A DNA stretch of 5,458 bases. It comes from Actinomycetes bacterium (lineage in GTDB: Bacteria > Actinomycetota > Acidimicrobiia > Acidimicrobiales > RAAP-2). Location of the stretch: assembly GCA_021805305.1 (NCBI GenBank), contig JAJZFO010000099.1, positions 1 to 5,458 of the forward strand. Reading direction: 5' to 3'. The stretch's first letter is position 1; every line of letters begins with the position of its first letter. The position numbers were made by a program, and so were the translations under genes. The notes under the pieces were generated by a model that was not told the origin of the DNA, ran no database searches, and saw only the letters and a list, made by a program, of their open reading frames with translations. Below are positions 1 to 5,458 of this stretch, one piece after another.

Positions 1-42
1 CCCCGCGCGCGGCGGGCACTGCGCGACGGGGTGCCCCGGGGG

Positions 43-795
43 TCATCGCGCGGTGTAGCCCCCGTCGATCAGGGCTTGGGACCCCGTGATGAAGGACGCG
101 TCCTCCGAGAGGAGGAACGCCACGTACTTGGCCACCTCCTCGGCGGTGCCGAGTCGACCGATGGGGTGCAGCGCAATGAGTCCGTCGTACATCTCCTGGG
201 GCGCGCCGGCCAACAGGGGCGTGTCGATGTAGCCCGGGTGCACTGAGTTGATCCGGATGCCCTGACTGGCGTAGCCCAACGCGGCGGCCCTCGTCATGCC
301 GGTGATGCCGTGTTTGGCGGTCGTGTAGGGCAGCGCCGTGGCTTCGCCCACCAGTCCGAGGATGGAGGAGGTGTTCACAATCGCGCCCCCACCGGCCTTG
401 AGCATCTCGGGAATCTCGTAGAACATCCCGTAGAACACCGAGTGCAAGTTCACGTCCATGAGTTGGTGGTAGCCCTCGATGGTGATGTCGGTGATGAGAC
501 CCAGCGGACCACCGATACCGGCGTTGTTGAAGGCGAGGTGCAGGGCACCGAAGTGGCTCACGGCGGCCTGGACCGACGACTGGACGTCGGCGGCGACACC
601 CACGTTGCCCGCCACGGCGACCGCGCGGCCGCCCGCGGCCGCAATCTCGTCGGCCACGGCTTGCGCGGGCTCCACGTGGAGGTCGTTGACCACGACGTTG
701 GCGCCGTGCGCACCCAGCTCCAGGGCCACCGCTTTACCGATGCCCGACGCGCCGCCGGTGACCAGGGCGGTCTTTCCTTCAAATTTCCTCGTCAT
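43..795 (-). CDS. SDR family NAD(P)-dependent oxidoreductase, substrate unknown
   Basis: This is a complete 250-residue classical short-chain dehydrogenase/reductase, the usual length for the family, expected to be a soluble cytoplasmic enzyme that interconverts an alcohol and a ketone. Visible motifs in order are the Rossmann glycine motif TGGASGIG (residues 13-20), Asp38 at the end of the second strand, which favours NAD(H) over NADP(H), NNAG (90-93), Asn116, catalytic Ser144, and Tyr157-x3-Lys161. The C-terminus ends in the common SDR pattern ITGSQALIDGGY. The ATG at 795 is chosen over an in-frame upstream start at 840 because AAGGAG lies 8 bases before it and the family homology begins right after it. 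The usual adenine-contacting Asp before the NNAG segment appears to be Asn64 (GNV). It is divergent from scoA, so it may be co-regulated with the CoA-transferase, but nothing visible fixes its substrate. FabG, 3-hydroxyacyl-CoA dehydrogenase or a 2,3-diol/alcohol dehydrogenase are all possible. Confidence 0.93.
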   Translation of the reverse strand: MTRKFEGKTALVTGGASGIGKAVALELGAHGANVVVNDLHVEPAQAVADEIAAAGGRAVAVAGNVGVAADVQSSVQAAVSHFGALHLAFNNAGIGGPLGLITDITIEGYHQLMDVNLHSVFYGMFYEIPEMLKAGGGAIVNTSSILGLVGEATALPYTTAKHGITGMTRAAALGYASQGIRINSVHPGYIDTPLLAGAPQEMYDGLIALHPIGRLGTAEEVAKYVAFLLSEDASFITGSQALIDGGYTAR

Positions 796-803
796 GAGTG
801 GCT

Positions 804-809
804 CTCCTT
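804..809 (-). promoter_or_regulatory. Ribosome binding site of the SDR gene
   Basis: AAGGAG on the minus strand lies 8 bases before the ATG at 795. It decides the start: the alternative start at 840 falls inside a palindrome and would add 15 low-complexity residues that are not part of the SDR fold. Confidence 0.8.
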
Positions 810-826
810 CGTGAGCTCGACCTGCA

Positions 827-840
827 GTGGCCGCGGCCAC
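827..840. repeat. 14-bp perfect palindrome in the SDR leader
   Basis: GTGGCCGCGGCCAC reads the same on both strands and ends 31 bases before the SDR start codon. It could be a regulator half-site pair or an RNA hairpin in the 5' leader. A GC-rich palindrome of this size can also occur by chance in DNA of this composition, so a function is only an inference. Confidence 0.45.
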
Positions 841-1117
841 GCGACGTGGACCGCGAGGGTTCGACGTAATCGATGACGGACCTCGTCACCCCCGTCGACC
901 GCAATCGAGTCCCGGCGCCGGCGCGAGGCCACGAGTGCACGCGAAATCCCGTGGCGATGCCGCACCCTCGACGGCCTGTCGCGAAGAGTCGAACGCCCTC
1001 AATCGTCGGGTCCCAACTGTGGAACCCACTCGAATCCTAGGGTGGCCCTGATGCGAGGTACCCGGGACCATCGTCATAAGAGGCGCGAGGCACGAGACCG
1101 GTACGCGACGTCGGTGC

Positions 1118-1146
1118 GCGCGCGGGGCACCACCGGCCCCGCGCGC
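1118..1146. promoter_or_regulatory. Inverted repeat upstream of scoA, candidate operator
   Basis: Two perfect 11-base arms, GCGCGCGGGGC (1118-1128) and GCCCCGCGCGC (1136-1146), flank a 7-base spacer. The right arm ends four bases before an AT-rich -10-like box, so the repeat would cover the -35 region of a scoA promoter, a typical place for a repressor operator. As RNA it would form a strong stem, but no T-run follows on the plus strand, which argues against a simple terminator. No regulator gene is in the window to pair it with. Confidence 0.45.
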
Positions 1147-1150
1147 ATTC

Positions 1151-1158
1151 TCTAATAT
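1151..1158 (+). promoter_or_regulatory. Possible -10 box for scoAB
   Basis: TCTAATAT is the most AT-rich spot in a GC-rich stretch and lies about 70 bases before the scoA start. It contains TAATAT, close to an actinobacterial TANNNT -10 element. No good -35 hexamer is visible at 16-18 bases upstream, where the inverted repeat sits, so the promoter would need an activator or be -35 independent. Confidence 0.35.
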
Positions 1159-1216
1159 CGACCCAGGTGGAATACGAAGGCCGCCCCGGGGTGCCGCCAC
1201 CGACGCCGGTGAGGCG

Positions 1217-1222
1217 AGGAGG
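1217..1222 (+). promoter_or_regulatory. Ribosome binding site of scoA
   Basis: A perfect AGGAGG lies 7 bases before the ATG at 1230. It settles the start against an in-frame candidate at 1167, which has no comparable site and would add 21 Pro/Gly/Arg-rich residues absent from the family. Confidence 0.9.
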
Positions 1223-1229
1223 AATTTCG

Positions 1230-1976
1230 ATGGACAAAGTGGTCGACAACGCGGAGCGAGCCCTGGCCGACGTGCGCGACGGCGCGTCGCTGTGCGTCGG
1301 AGGTTTTGGGCTCTGCGGCATACCGACCCTACTCATCAACGCACTCCTGGCCAGCGGTGTTGGTGAACTCGAGACGGTGAGCAACAATTGCGGCGTCGAC
1401 GGGTGGGGGCTCGGCGTGCTTCTCGCGGCGCATCGCATCCGTCGCACCACCGGCTCCTACGTGGGTGAGAACAAGGAGTTCGAGCGTCAATTCCTCTCGG
1501 GGGAACTAGAGGTCGAGCTGGTCCCCCAGGGGACGCTCGCGGAGCGACTGCGTGCCGGGGGCGCGGGTATCCCCGCCTTTTACACGCCCGCGGGGGTCGG
1601 TACCCAGGTCGCCGAGGGCGGACTGCCGTTGCGTTACGACGCGAACGGGGGGGTGGCACTGGCCTCGTCCGCCAAGGAGGTCCGCGACTTCGATGGTCGC
1701 GCCTACGTCCTCGAACGCGCCATCCGCACCGACTTCGCCCTGGTACACGCGCGTTACGGGGATCGCCACGGCAATCTGATCTACGAAGAGAGTGCCCAGA
1801 ACTTCAACCCCCTGTGCGCCGGCGCCGGGCGCGTCACCGTGGCCGAGGTCGAGGAGTTGGTGGAACCCGGCGACCTCGACCCGCGCGAGGTGCACACACC
1901 CGGCATCTACGTGCAACGCGTCGTGCACGCCCCGGGCATCGAGAAGCGTATCGAGAAGAGGACGGTGAGCGCATGA
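1230..1976 (+). CDS. scoA: 3-oxoacid CoA-transferase subunit A
   Basis: This encodes 248 residues of the alpha subunit of a class I CoA-transferase, which moves CoA from succinyl-CoA to a 3-oxoacid such as acetoacetate. It carries a near-match to the family signature at residues 17-32, [16 protein letters not shown], with Cys22 in a normally aliphatic position. Other family blocks follow: [67 protein letters not shown] and [13 protein letters not shown]...[12 protein letters not shown] segment after VAEGG ([25 protein letters not shown]) resembles the longer loop seen in mycobacterial ScoA. It is the first gene of a two-gene unit; its TGA overlaps the scoB ATG, so the subunits are translationally coupled. 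The C-terminus carries a duplicated IEKR. Acetoacetate is the likely acceptor by context, but an itaconate or other dicarboxylate CoA-transferase cannot be excluded from sequence alone. Confidence 0.95.
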   Translation: MDKVVDNAERALADVRDGASLCVGGFGLCGIPTLLINALLASGVGELETVSNNCGVDGWGLGVLLAAHRIRRTTGSYVGENKEFERQFLSGELEVELVPQGTLAERLRAGGAGIPAFYTPAGVGTQVAEGGLPLRYDANGGVALASSAKEVRDFDGRAYVLERAIRTDFALVHARYGDRHGNLIYEESAQNFNPLCAGAGRVTVAEVEELVEPGDLDPREVHTPGIYVQRVVHAPGIEKRIEKRTVSA

Positions 1977-2617
1977 GTGGACTGAGCCGCGAGGAGCTCG
2001 CCCGACGGGTGGCCCGCGAGTTGCGCGACGGTCAGTACGTGAACCTGGGCATCGGATTGCCCACCCTCGTACCGAACTTCGTGACGCCGGACAAGCACGT
2101 CGTCTTGCACGCCGAGAACGGCATTCTCGGCGTGGGTCCCTACCCCGGGGAGGACGACGTCGACCCCGACCTCATCAACGCCGGCAAGGAGACGGTCACC
2201 GTGCAGGCGGGGGCGTCGTTCTTCGACTCGGCGGCGTCCTTCGCGATGATCCGCGGCGGACACCTCGACGTCGCGATACTCGGCGCGATGCAGGTCTCGG
2301 TACGCGGCGACTTGGCCAACTGGATGATTCCGGGCAAGATGATCAAGGGCATGGGGGGCGCCATGGACCTCGTGCACGGGGCCAAGCGCGTCATCGTGAT
2401 GATGGAGCACCGTTCCAAGGGCGGGGAGTTCAAGATTGTGAACGAGTGCAGTCTGCCCCTGACGGGACGGCGGTGCGTTCACCGGATCATCACCGACCTC
2501 GCGGTCATCGACGTCGAGGACGCCGGGCTGGTCCTGCGCGAGCTGGCCCCGGGCGTGAGTGTCGACGAAGTCCAGTCGAGTAGCGAACCGCCGCTCATCG
2601 TCGATCTCGCGTCGTAG
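1973..2617 (+). CDS. scoB: 3-oxoacid CoA-transferase subunit B
   Basis: This encodes 214 residues, the usual size of the beta subunit that carries the catalytic glutamate of class I CoA-transferases. Glu48 lies in LHAENGILG (residues 45-53), matching the family block usually written with Ser-Glu-Asn-Gly; here the Ser is Ala. The upstream [10 protein letters not shown] (24-33) is the conserved glycine loop near the active site. Later family blocks are [53 protein letters not shown] and [11 protein letters not shown]. The ATG at 1973 overlaps the scoA stop as ATGA, and AGAGGA about 10 bases upstream can serve as its ribosome binding site. An open frame extends upstream to 1814 but overlaps scoA and is Arg-rich, so it is not used. 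With ScoA it forms the heteromeric enzyme that makes acetoacetyl-CoA, consistent with the leucine degradation genes next to it. Confidence 0.95.
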   Translation: MSGLSREELARRVARELRDGQYVNLGIGLPTLVPNFVTPDKHVVLHAENGILGVGPYPGEDDVDPDLINAGKETVTVQAGASFFDSAASFAMIRGGHLDVAILGAMQVSVRGDLANWMIPGKMIKGMGGAMDLVHGAKRVIVMMEHRSKGGEFKIVNECSLPLTGRRCVHRIITDLAVIDVEDAGLVLRELAPGVSVDEVQSSSEPPLIVDLAS

Positions 2618-2632
2618 GCGCGCCGGCGCGCC
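2617..2632. terminator. Palindrome between convergent genes, candidate bidirectional terminator
   Basis: GGCGCGCCGGCGCGCC is a perfect 16-bp palindrome made of two tandem copies of the octamer GGCGCGCC. It starts at the last base of the scoB stop codon and ends five bases before the stop of the convergent lyase gene. In RNA from either strand it folds into a very GC-rich hairpin. There is no T-run on either side, so it would be a stem-only terminator of the kind reported in high-GC actinobacteria. Confidence 0.45.
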
Positions 2633-2636
2633 GACC

Positions 2637-3452
2637 TCAGGTGAGCGCGGTGCGCTCGAGAATGTGGTGCGCCTGGGCCACGACGGGCCCGTCGACCATG
2701 CGCCCGTCGAGGCGGAAGACGCCGTCGCGGCCCGCGGCGGCCTCGAGGACGCGACGGGCCCAGTCGACTTGCGCCGGGGTCGGGAAATAGGCCGCGCGTA
2801 CGACGGCGATCTGTGTGGGGTGTACGCACGGCGTCCCCGTGAAACCCATCGCGGCGGCGTCGGTCGCCTCGCGACTCAGTCCCTCGAGGTTGGCGAAGTC
2901 CAGGTACGCCGCGTCCAGAGCGATCCGGTGATGGGACCGTGCAGCGATGAGAGTGCGCGCACGCGCGTAGCGCGCGACGTCGCGCAGCGAATCGTCGTCG
3001 TGGCGACTCGAGTAGCCGCCCAGGGCGGCCACCAGGTCTTCGGACCCCCACATAACGCCCACGGTGTTCTCGCAGGCGGCGATCTCGTCGACCGCGGCGA
3101 TCCCCTCGGGGGTCTCGCACAGTGCGACCACCGCGAAGTCCGCGAGGGACCGGACCTCGTCGGCACTGGCGGTCTTGGCCAGCATGACCGTGTCGAAAGC
3201 ACTACGCGATACCGCGTCGACGTCGGCTGCGTGGTCGATCGACCCCACCGGATTGACGCGCACGATGGTGCGTGCGGGGTCGAGGGTGGCCGCCAGGACG
3301 TGGCGTCGGGCCGCCTCGCGATGCTCGGACCCGACGCCGTCCTCGAGGTCCACGATGACCACGTCCGCCACCGCCGCGGCCTTGGCGAATCGCTCGGGGC
3401 GATCGGCGGGACAGAAGAGATAGGCGGGGCCCGCCCCGCTCGCGACCCTCAC
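2637..3452 (-). CDS. citE: CitE-like beta-hydroxyacyl-CoA lyase (HpcH/HpaI family)
   Basis: This 271-residue TIM-barrel CoA-ester lyase closely resembles my memory of M. tuberculosis Rv2498c (CitE), about 273 residues. Shared blocks include [29 protein letters not shown] (12-40), VRVNP with Arg65, LCETPEG with metal ligand Glu113, VMWGSEDL with metal ligand Asp139, [15 protein letters not shown] and CVHPTQI. Rv2498c was reported to cleave (S)-citramalyl-CoA to acetyl-CoA plus pyruvate and also HMG-CoA to acetyl-CoA plus acetoacetate, using Mg2+. I infer the same for this protein; it is not the citrate lyase beta subunit, because no citrate lyase alpha, gamma or accessory gene is present. It starts with GTG at 3452, overlapping the maoC stop as GTGA, with no clear ribosome binding site, so translation probably depends on coupling to maoC. 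It converges on scoB across a 19-base gap. Confidence 0.92.
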   Translation of the reverse strand: MRVASGAGPAYLFCPADRPERFAKAAAVADVVIVDLEDGVGSEHREAARRHVLAATLDPARTIVRVNPVGSIDHAADVDAVSRSAFDTVMLAKTASADEVRSLADFAVVALCETPEGIAAVDEIAACENTVGVMWGSEDLVAALGGYSSRHDDDSLRDVARYARARTLIAARSHHRIALDAAYLDFANLEGLSREATDAAAMGFTGTPCVHPTQIAVVRAAYFPTPAQVDWARRVLEAAAGRDGVFRLDGRMVDGPVVAQAHHILERTALT

Positions 3453-3937
3453 GACTGCGCGGGCCGACTGAGTACCAGCATCGCGCGCTGGCAGCGGGCC
3501 ACGACGACGCCGTCTTGATTGCGCGCGACGTGCTCCACCTCCACGACGCCCTCACCGGGGCGGCTCTGGGAGGGGCGCACCCCGAGGATGCTGGTCTCGG
3601 CGTAGAGGGTGTCGCCCACGAAAACGGGCGCCGGGAACGTGACGTCGCGAAAGCCCAGGTTGGCCACCAGCGTGCCCAGTGTTAACTGACCGATCGAGAG
3701 CCCCACGAGGGTGGAGAGCGTGAAGAGGGAGTTGACGAGGCGCTGTCCGAAGAACTGTTGCGCCGACCAGGCGGCGTCGAGGTGCAGGGGTTGGGGATTC
3801 ATGGTGAGGGTTGAGAAGAAGATGTTGTCGGCCTCGCTCACCGTGCGCCCCGGCCGGTGCCGGTAGAGGTCGCCGACGTGGAATTCGTCGAGCCACATGC
3901 CCCGCTGCTCGACGATCCGGCCTTCGTGCGTAGACAT
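3449..3937 (-). CDS. MaoC-like hot-dog-fold enoyl-CoA hydratase
   Basis: This 162-residue single hot-dog protein of the MaoC/(R)-hydratase family has the hydratase-2-like block [10 protein letters not shown] (residues 45-54) followed by [49 protein letters not shown], where the substrate tunnel and the [11 protein letters not shown] strand lie. By eye His52 aligns with the catalytic His36 of Aeromonas PhaJ, while the partner Asp31 position is Asn47. The ATG at 3937 is preferred over a GTG at 3955 because GAGGGGAG lies 5 bases before it. It is the upstream partner of the CitE-like lyase, overlapping by four bases, the same pairing as M. tuberculosis Rv2499c-Rv2498c. It probably hydrates a branched enoyl-CoA such as itaconyl/mesaconyl-CoA or 3-methylglutaconyl-CoA to the hydroxyacyl-CoA that the lyase cleaves. 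The exact substrate is an inference. One Leu codon is TTA (residue 85). Confidence 0.9.
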   Translation of the reverse strand: MSTHEGRIVEQRGMWLDEFHVGDLYRHRPGRTVSEADNIFFSTLTMNPQPLHLDAAWSAQQFFGQRLVNSLFTLSTLVGLSIGQLTLGTLVANLGFRDVTFPAPVFVGDTLYAETSILGVRPSQSRPGEGVVEVEHVARNQDGVVVARCQRAMLVLSRPAQS

Positions 3938-3942
3938 CGTCA

Positions 3943-3950
3943 CTCCCCTC
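3943..3950 (-). promoter_or_regulatory. Ribosome binding site of the maoC-like gene
   Basis: GAGGGGAG on the minus strand lies 5 bases before the ATG at 3937. An upstream in-frame GTG at 3955 would place this site inside the coding region, so the 3937 start is the better one. Confidence 0.75.
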
Positions 3951-3953
3951 TTC

Positions 3954-3997
3954 ACGACGACGGCTCGCGGTCGTCACGGCGTCGGACTCGTCGTCGT
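3954..3997 (-). repeat. Inverted repeat in the maoC leader
   Basis: ACGACGACG (3954-3962) and CGTCGTCGT (3989-3997) are perfect 9-base complementary arms around a 26-base loop. In the maoC mRNA the stem would end three bases before the ribosome binding site, where it could influence translation. The arms are simple triplet repeats, so several registers are possible and chance is a real alternative. Confidence 0.3.
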
Positions 3998-4010
3998 CGG
4001 TTCAGTGTCG

Positions 4011-4016
4011 ATAGTA
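4011..4016 (-). promoter_or_regulatory. Possible -10 box for maoC-citE
   Basis: On the minus strand this reads TACTAT, a good TANNNT-type -10 element, about 75 bases before the maoC start. No convincing -35 hexamer is seen at the expected distance. It predicts a leader of roughly 65 bases. Confidence 0.35.
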
Positions 4017-4065
4017 GGGGCTCGCGGGGTGGCGCCCGATTCTCGTGCGACGACGCGCGCGGTCG

Positions 4066-4095
4066 CTGACGCGACGCGGCGAGTATCACTATCCT
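4066..4095 (+). promoter_or_regulatory. Possible promoter for accD1
   Basis: CTGACG (4066-4071) and TATCCT (4090-4095) are separated by 18 bases and resemble actinobacterial -35 and -10 elements. Transcription would start near 4102, leaving a leader of about 28 bases before the GTG start at 4130. The match is by eye and neither hexamer is perfect. Confidence 0.4.
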
Positions 4096-4129
4096 GACGA
4101 CAGGACCCGAGATCGGAAGTGGGGAGCGA

Positions 4130-5458
4130 GTGGATGACCTCGACGATGACGTCACCTGGGAGAGTCGCGTCGACCCGCGCAGCGAGGAGTTCCGAGAGAA
4201 TTACCGGTTCCAGGAGTCACTGGTGGGCGAACTGCGAGAGCGGATCGCGTCGGCGGCGCTCGGCGGGTCGGTCCAGAGTCGTGATCGTCACACGCGCCGA
4301 GGCAAATTACTGCCGCGCGAACGTGTCGAGGAACTGCTCGACCCCGCGAGCCCTTTTTTAGAGCTCTCCCCCCTGGCGGCGGGGGGGCTCTACGAGGACG
4401 AGGCGCCCGGGGCCGGCATCATCACCGGCGTGGGTCGGGTGGCCGGGCGTGAAGTCGTCGTGGTGGCCAATGACGCGACGGTCAAGGGCGGTACCTACTA
4501 CCCCTTGACGGTCAAGAAGCACCTGCGCGCACAAGAGATCGCCCTCGAAAACCGCCTGCCCTGCGTCTACCTGGTCGACTCCGGTGGGGCCTTCCTTCCG
4601 CTGCAGGATGAGGTGTTCCCCGACCGCGACCACTTCGGGCGCATCTTCTTTAATCAGGCCCAGATGAGTGCGCGCGCCATCGCTCAAATCGCGGCCGTGA
4701 TGGGTTCGTGCACCGCCGGCGGCGCCTACGTGCCCGCGATGAGCGACGAGGTCGTCATCGTGCGCGACCAGGGGACGATCTTTTTGGGGGGACCGCCCCT
4801 GGTCAAGGCGGCGACCGGGGAAGTGGTCGACGCCGAGGACCTCGGCGGGGGTCTGTTGCACGCGCGCACCAGTGGCGTCGTCGATCACCTGGCCGACGAC
4901 GACCGCCACGCCCTGCGCATCGTGCGTCGGATCATCGCCACGCTGCCCGCCCCCGTGGCGTCACTCGCCACGCCGCTCGAGGCCGAGGAGCCGCGGCTCA
5001 ACCCCGACGACATCTACGGCGTCGTCGCGCGCGACGCGCGCACCAGCGCCGACGTGCGCGAGGTGATCGCACGCATCGTGGACGGATCGCGCTTCCAAGA
5101 GTTCAAGGAACTCTACGGCCCCACGCTGGTGACGTGTTTCGCGCACATCCACGGACAGCCGGTGGGCATCGTGGCCAATAACGGGGTCCTCTTCTCGGAG
5201 TCGGCGCTCAAGGGTGCGCACTTCATCGAGTTGTGCGACCGCCGCCGCATCCCGCTCGTCTTCTTGCAGAACATCACGGGGTTCATGGTGGGGCGCGCCT
5301 ACGAAGAGGGGGGCATCGCCAAGCACGGGGCCAAAATGGTCAACGCGGTGGCCTGCGCGCGCGTACCCAAGTTGACGGTCGTGATTGGGGGTTCCTTCGG
5401 GGCCGGTAACTACTCGATGTGCGGGCGCGCCTACTCTCCGCGCTTCTTGTGGATGTGG
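4130..5458 (+). CDS. accD1: Methylcrotonyl-CoA carboxylase beta subunit (carboxyltransferase), 3' end cut by window
   Basis: The frame stays open for 443 codons to the window edge; family members are roughly 510-540 residues, so some 70-100 are missing. It is the carboxyltransferase subunit that moves CO2 from carboxybiotin on the alpha subunit to 3-methylcrotonyl-CoA in leucine breakdown. The N-terminal crotonase-like half has [24 protein letters not shown] (57-80), [12 protein letters not shown] (114-125), [24 protein letters not shown] (150-173), [16 protein letters not shown] (192-207) and [15 protein letters not shown] (217-231). The C-terminal half has [10 protein letters not shown] (379-388), typical of methylcrotonyl rather than propionyl-CoA carboxylases, then [11 protein letters not shown] and [20 protein letters not shown]. 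No ATG fits the N-terminus; GTG at 4130 follows GGGGAG by three bases (GGAA is 11 bases away), so the start is probable. Two Leu codons are TTA (60 and 77). Geranyl-CoA carboxylase is a less likely alternative. Confidence 0.94.
   Translation, partial: MDDLDDDVTWESRVDPRSEEFRENYRFQESLVGELRERIASAALGGSVQSRDRHTRRGKLLPRERVEELLDPASPFLELSPLAAGGLYEDEAPGAGIITGVGRVAGREVVVVANDATVKGGTYYPLTVKKHLRAQEIALENRLPCVYLVDSGGAFLPLQDEVFPDRDHFGRIFFNQAQMSARAIAQIAAVMGSCTAGGAYVPAMSDEVVIVRDQGTIFLGGPPLVKAATGEVVDAEDLGGGLLHARTSGVVDHLADDDRHALRIVRRIIATLPAPVASLATPLEAEEPRLNPDDIYGVVARDARTSADVREVIARIVDGSRFQEFKELYGPTLVTCFAHIHGQPVGIVANNGVLFSESALKGAHFIELCDRRRIPLVFLQNITGFMVGRAYEEGGIAKHGAKMVNAVACARVPKLTVVIGGSFGAGNYSMCGRAYSPRFLWMW

Larger units (their letters stand above)
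796..1229. other. Divergent intergenic region, no gene seen
   Basis: This 434-base gap separates the SDR gene (leftward) from scoA (rightward). Open frames here in either direction give only Arg/Pro/Gly/Ala-rich low-complexity translations with no recognisable domain and no good ribosome binding site, so I call it non-coding. It holds the SDR leader with a 14-bp palindrome (827-840), a stretch from about 880 to 1110 in which I see nothing definite, an 11-bp-arm inverted repeat (1118-1146), an AT-rich -10-like box (1151-1158) and the scoA ribosome binding site. The length is generous for a simple pair of promoters and leaves room for operators or a small RNA. Confidence 0.6.
3938..4129. other. 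Divergent promoter region between maoC and accD1
   Basis: This 192-base gap must drive both the leftward maoC-citE pair and the rightward accD1. It is rich in CGA/TCG triplets in its left half and contains a -10-like box for each direction. Open frames crossing it give only Arg/Ser-rich translations, so I see no gene here. Confidence 0.7.

Noticed and set aside
1..42. Possible terminator after the SDR gene
   Set aside because: CGGGG-TG-CCCCG (27-38) is symmetric but the loop is too short for a good hairpin and no T-run follows; the real end may lie outside the window.
310..876. Long plus-strand open frame opposite the SDR gene
   Set aside because: It is His/Val/Arg/Gly-rich with no domain and lies antisense to a clear SDR with all catalytic motifs; high-GC codon bias creates such frames.
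1020..1055. tRNA-like string around ACTCGAATCCT
   Set aside because: It recalls a T-loop, but the flanking bases do not form a T-stem and no acceptor or anticodon arm could be assembled.
886..1200. 104-codon minus-strand open frame in the divergent region
   Set aside because: It has Arg/Pro/Gly-rich composition, no good ribosome binding site and no recognisable motif; it overlaps the scoA promoter area.
2637..3452. Citrate lyase beta subunit proper
   Set aside because: The usual partner subunits and accessory genes are absent and the sequence fits the stand-alone Rv2498c-type lyase better.
2559..3518. 319-codon plus-strand open frame opposite the lyase
   Set aside because: Its translation is low-complexity and the minus strand encodes an intact CitE-like lyase over the same bases.
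4342..4378. Homopolymer runs (six T, seven G) in accD1 suggesting a frameshift
   Set aside because: The frame reads smoothly through both runs with conserved family residues on each side, so there is no sign of a frameshift or programmed slippage.
4358..5326. Minus-strand open frames opposite accD1
   Set aside because: They are the complementary reading of a strongly conserved carboxyltransferase and show no recognisable domain of their own.

Overview
The window is high-GC DNA (roughly two-thirds GC by eye) carrying six protein genes that belong to acyl-CoA and branched-chain metabolism. Codon use, AGGAGG-type ribosome binding sites, frequent GTG starts and close resemblance of the proteins to a known Mycobacterium tuberculosis cluster point to an actinobacterium. 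A non-mycobacterial lineage, perhaps Acidimicrobiia, is my guess from gene order and style, not something the sequence proves.

Layout. (1) Positions 43-795, minus strand: a complete classical short-chain dehydrogenase/reductase of unknown substrate. (2) Positions 796-1229: a 434-base divergent intergenic region with two perfect GC-rich palindromes and a -10-like box but no convincing gene. (3) Positions 1230-2617, plus strand: scoA and scoB, the two subunits of a 3-oxoacid CoA-transferase, overlapping by ATGA. (4) A 16-bp perfect palindrome in the 19-base gap between convergent genes, probably a shared terminator. (5) Positions 2637-3937, minus strand: a CitE-like CoA-ester lyase and a MaoC-like hydratase, read maoC then citE and overlapping by GTGA. 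(6) Positions 3938-4129: a 192-base divergent promoter region. (7) From 4130 to the window edge, plus strand: the first 443 codons of a methylcrotonyl-CoA carboxylase beta subunit (accD1), truncated by the window.

How they fit together. From recalled gene order, M. tuberculosis has one co-directional cluster fadD35-scoA-scoB-accD1-accA1-fadE19-Rv2499c (maoC-like)-Rv2498c (citE). Five of those families are here, but the maoC-citE pair is inverted and sits between scoB and accD1, so one cluster is broken into at least three transcription units. The chemistry makes a coherent leucine route: methylcrotonyl-CoA carboxylase makes 3-methylglutaconyl-CoA, a hydratase gives HMG-CoA (or citramalyl-CoA on an itaconate branch), the lyase splits it to acetyl-CoA plus acetoacetate (or pyruvate), and ScoAB activates acetoacetate. 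The biotin-carrying alpha subunit and the acyl-CoA dehydrogenase would be expected just beyond position 5458.

I found no RNA gene, mobile element, CRISPR array or phage gene. The most interesting points are the rearranged leucine/itaconate module, substitutions at family signature residues in MaoC and ScoB, and the palindromes in the control regions.
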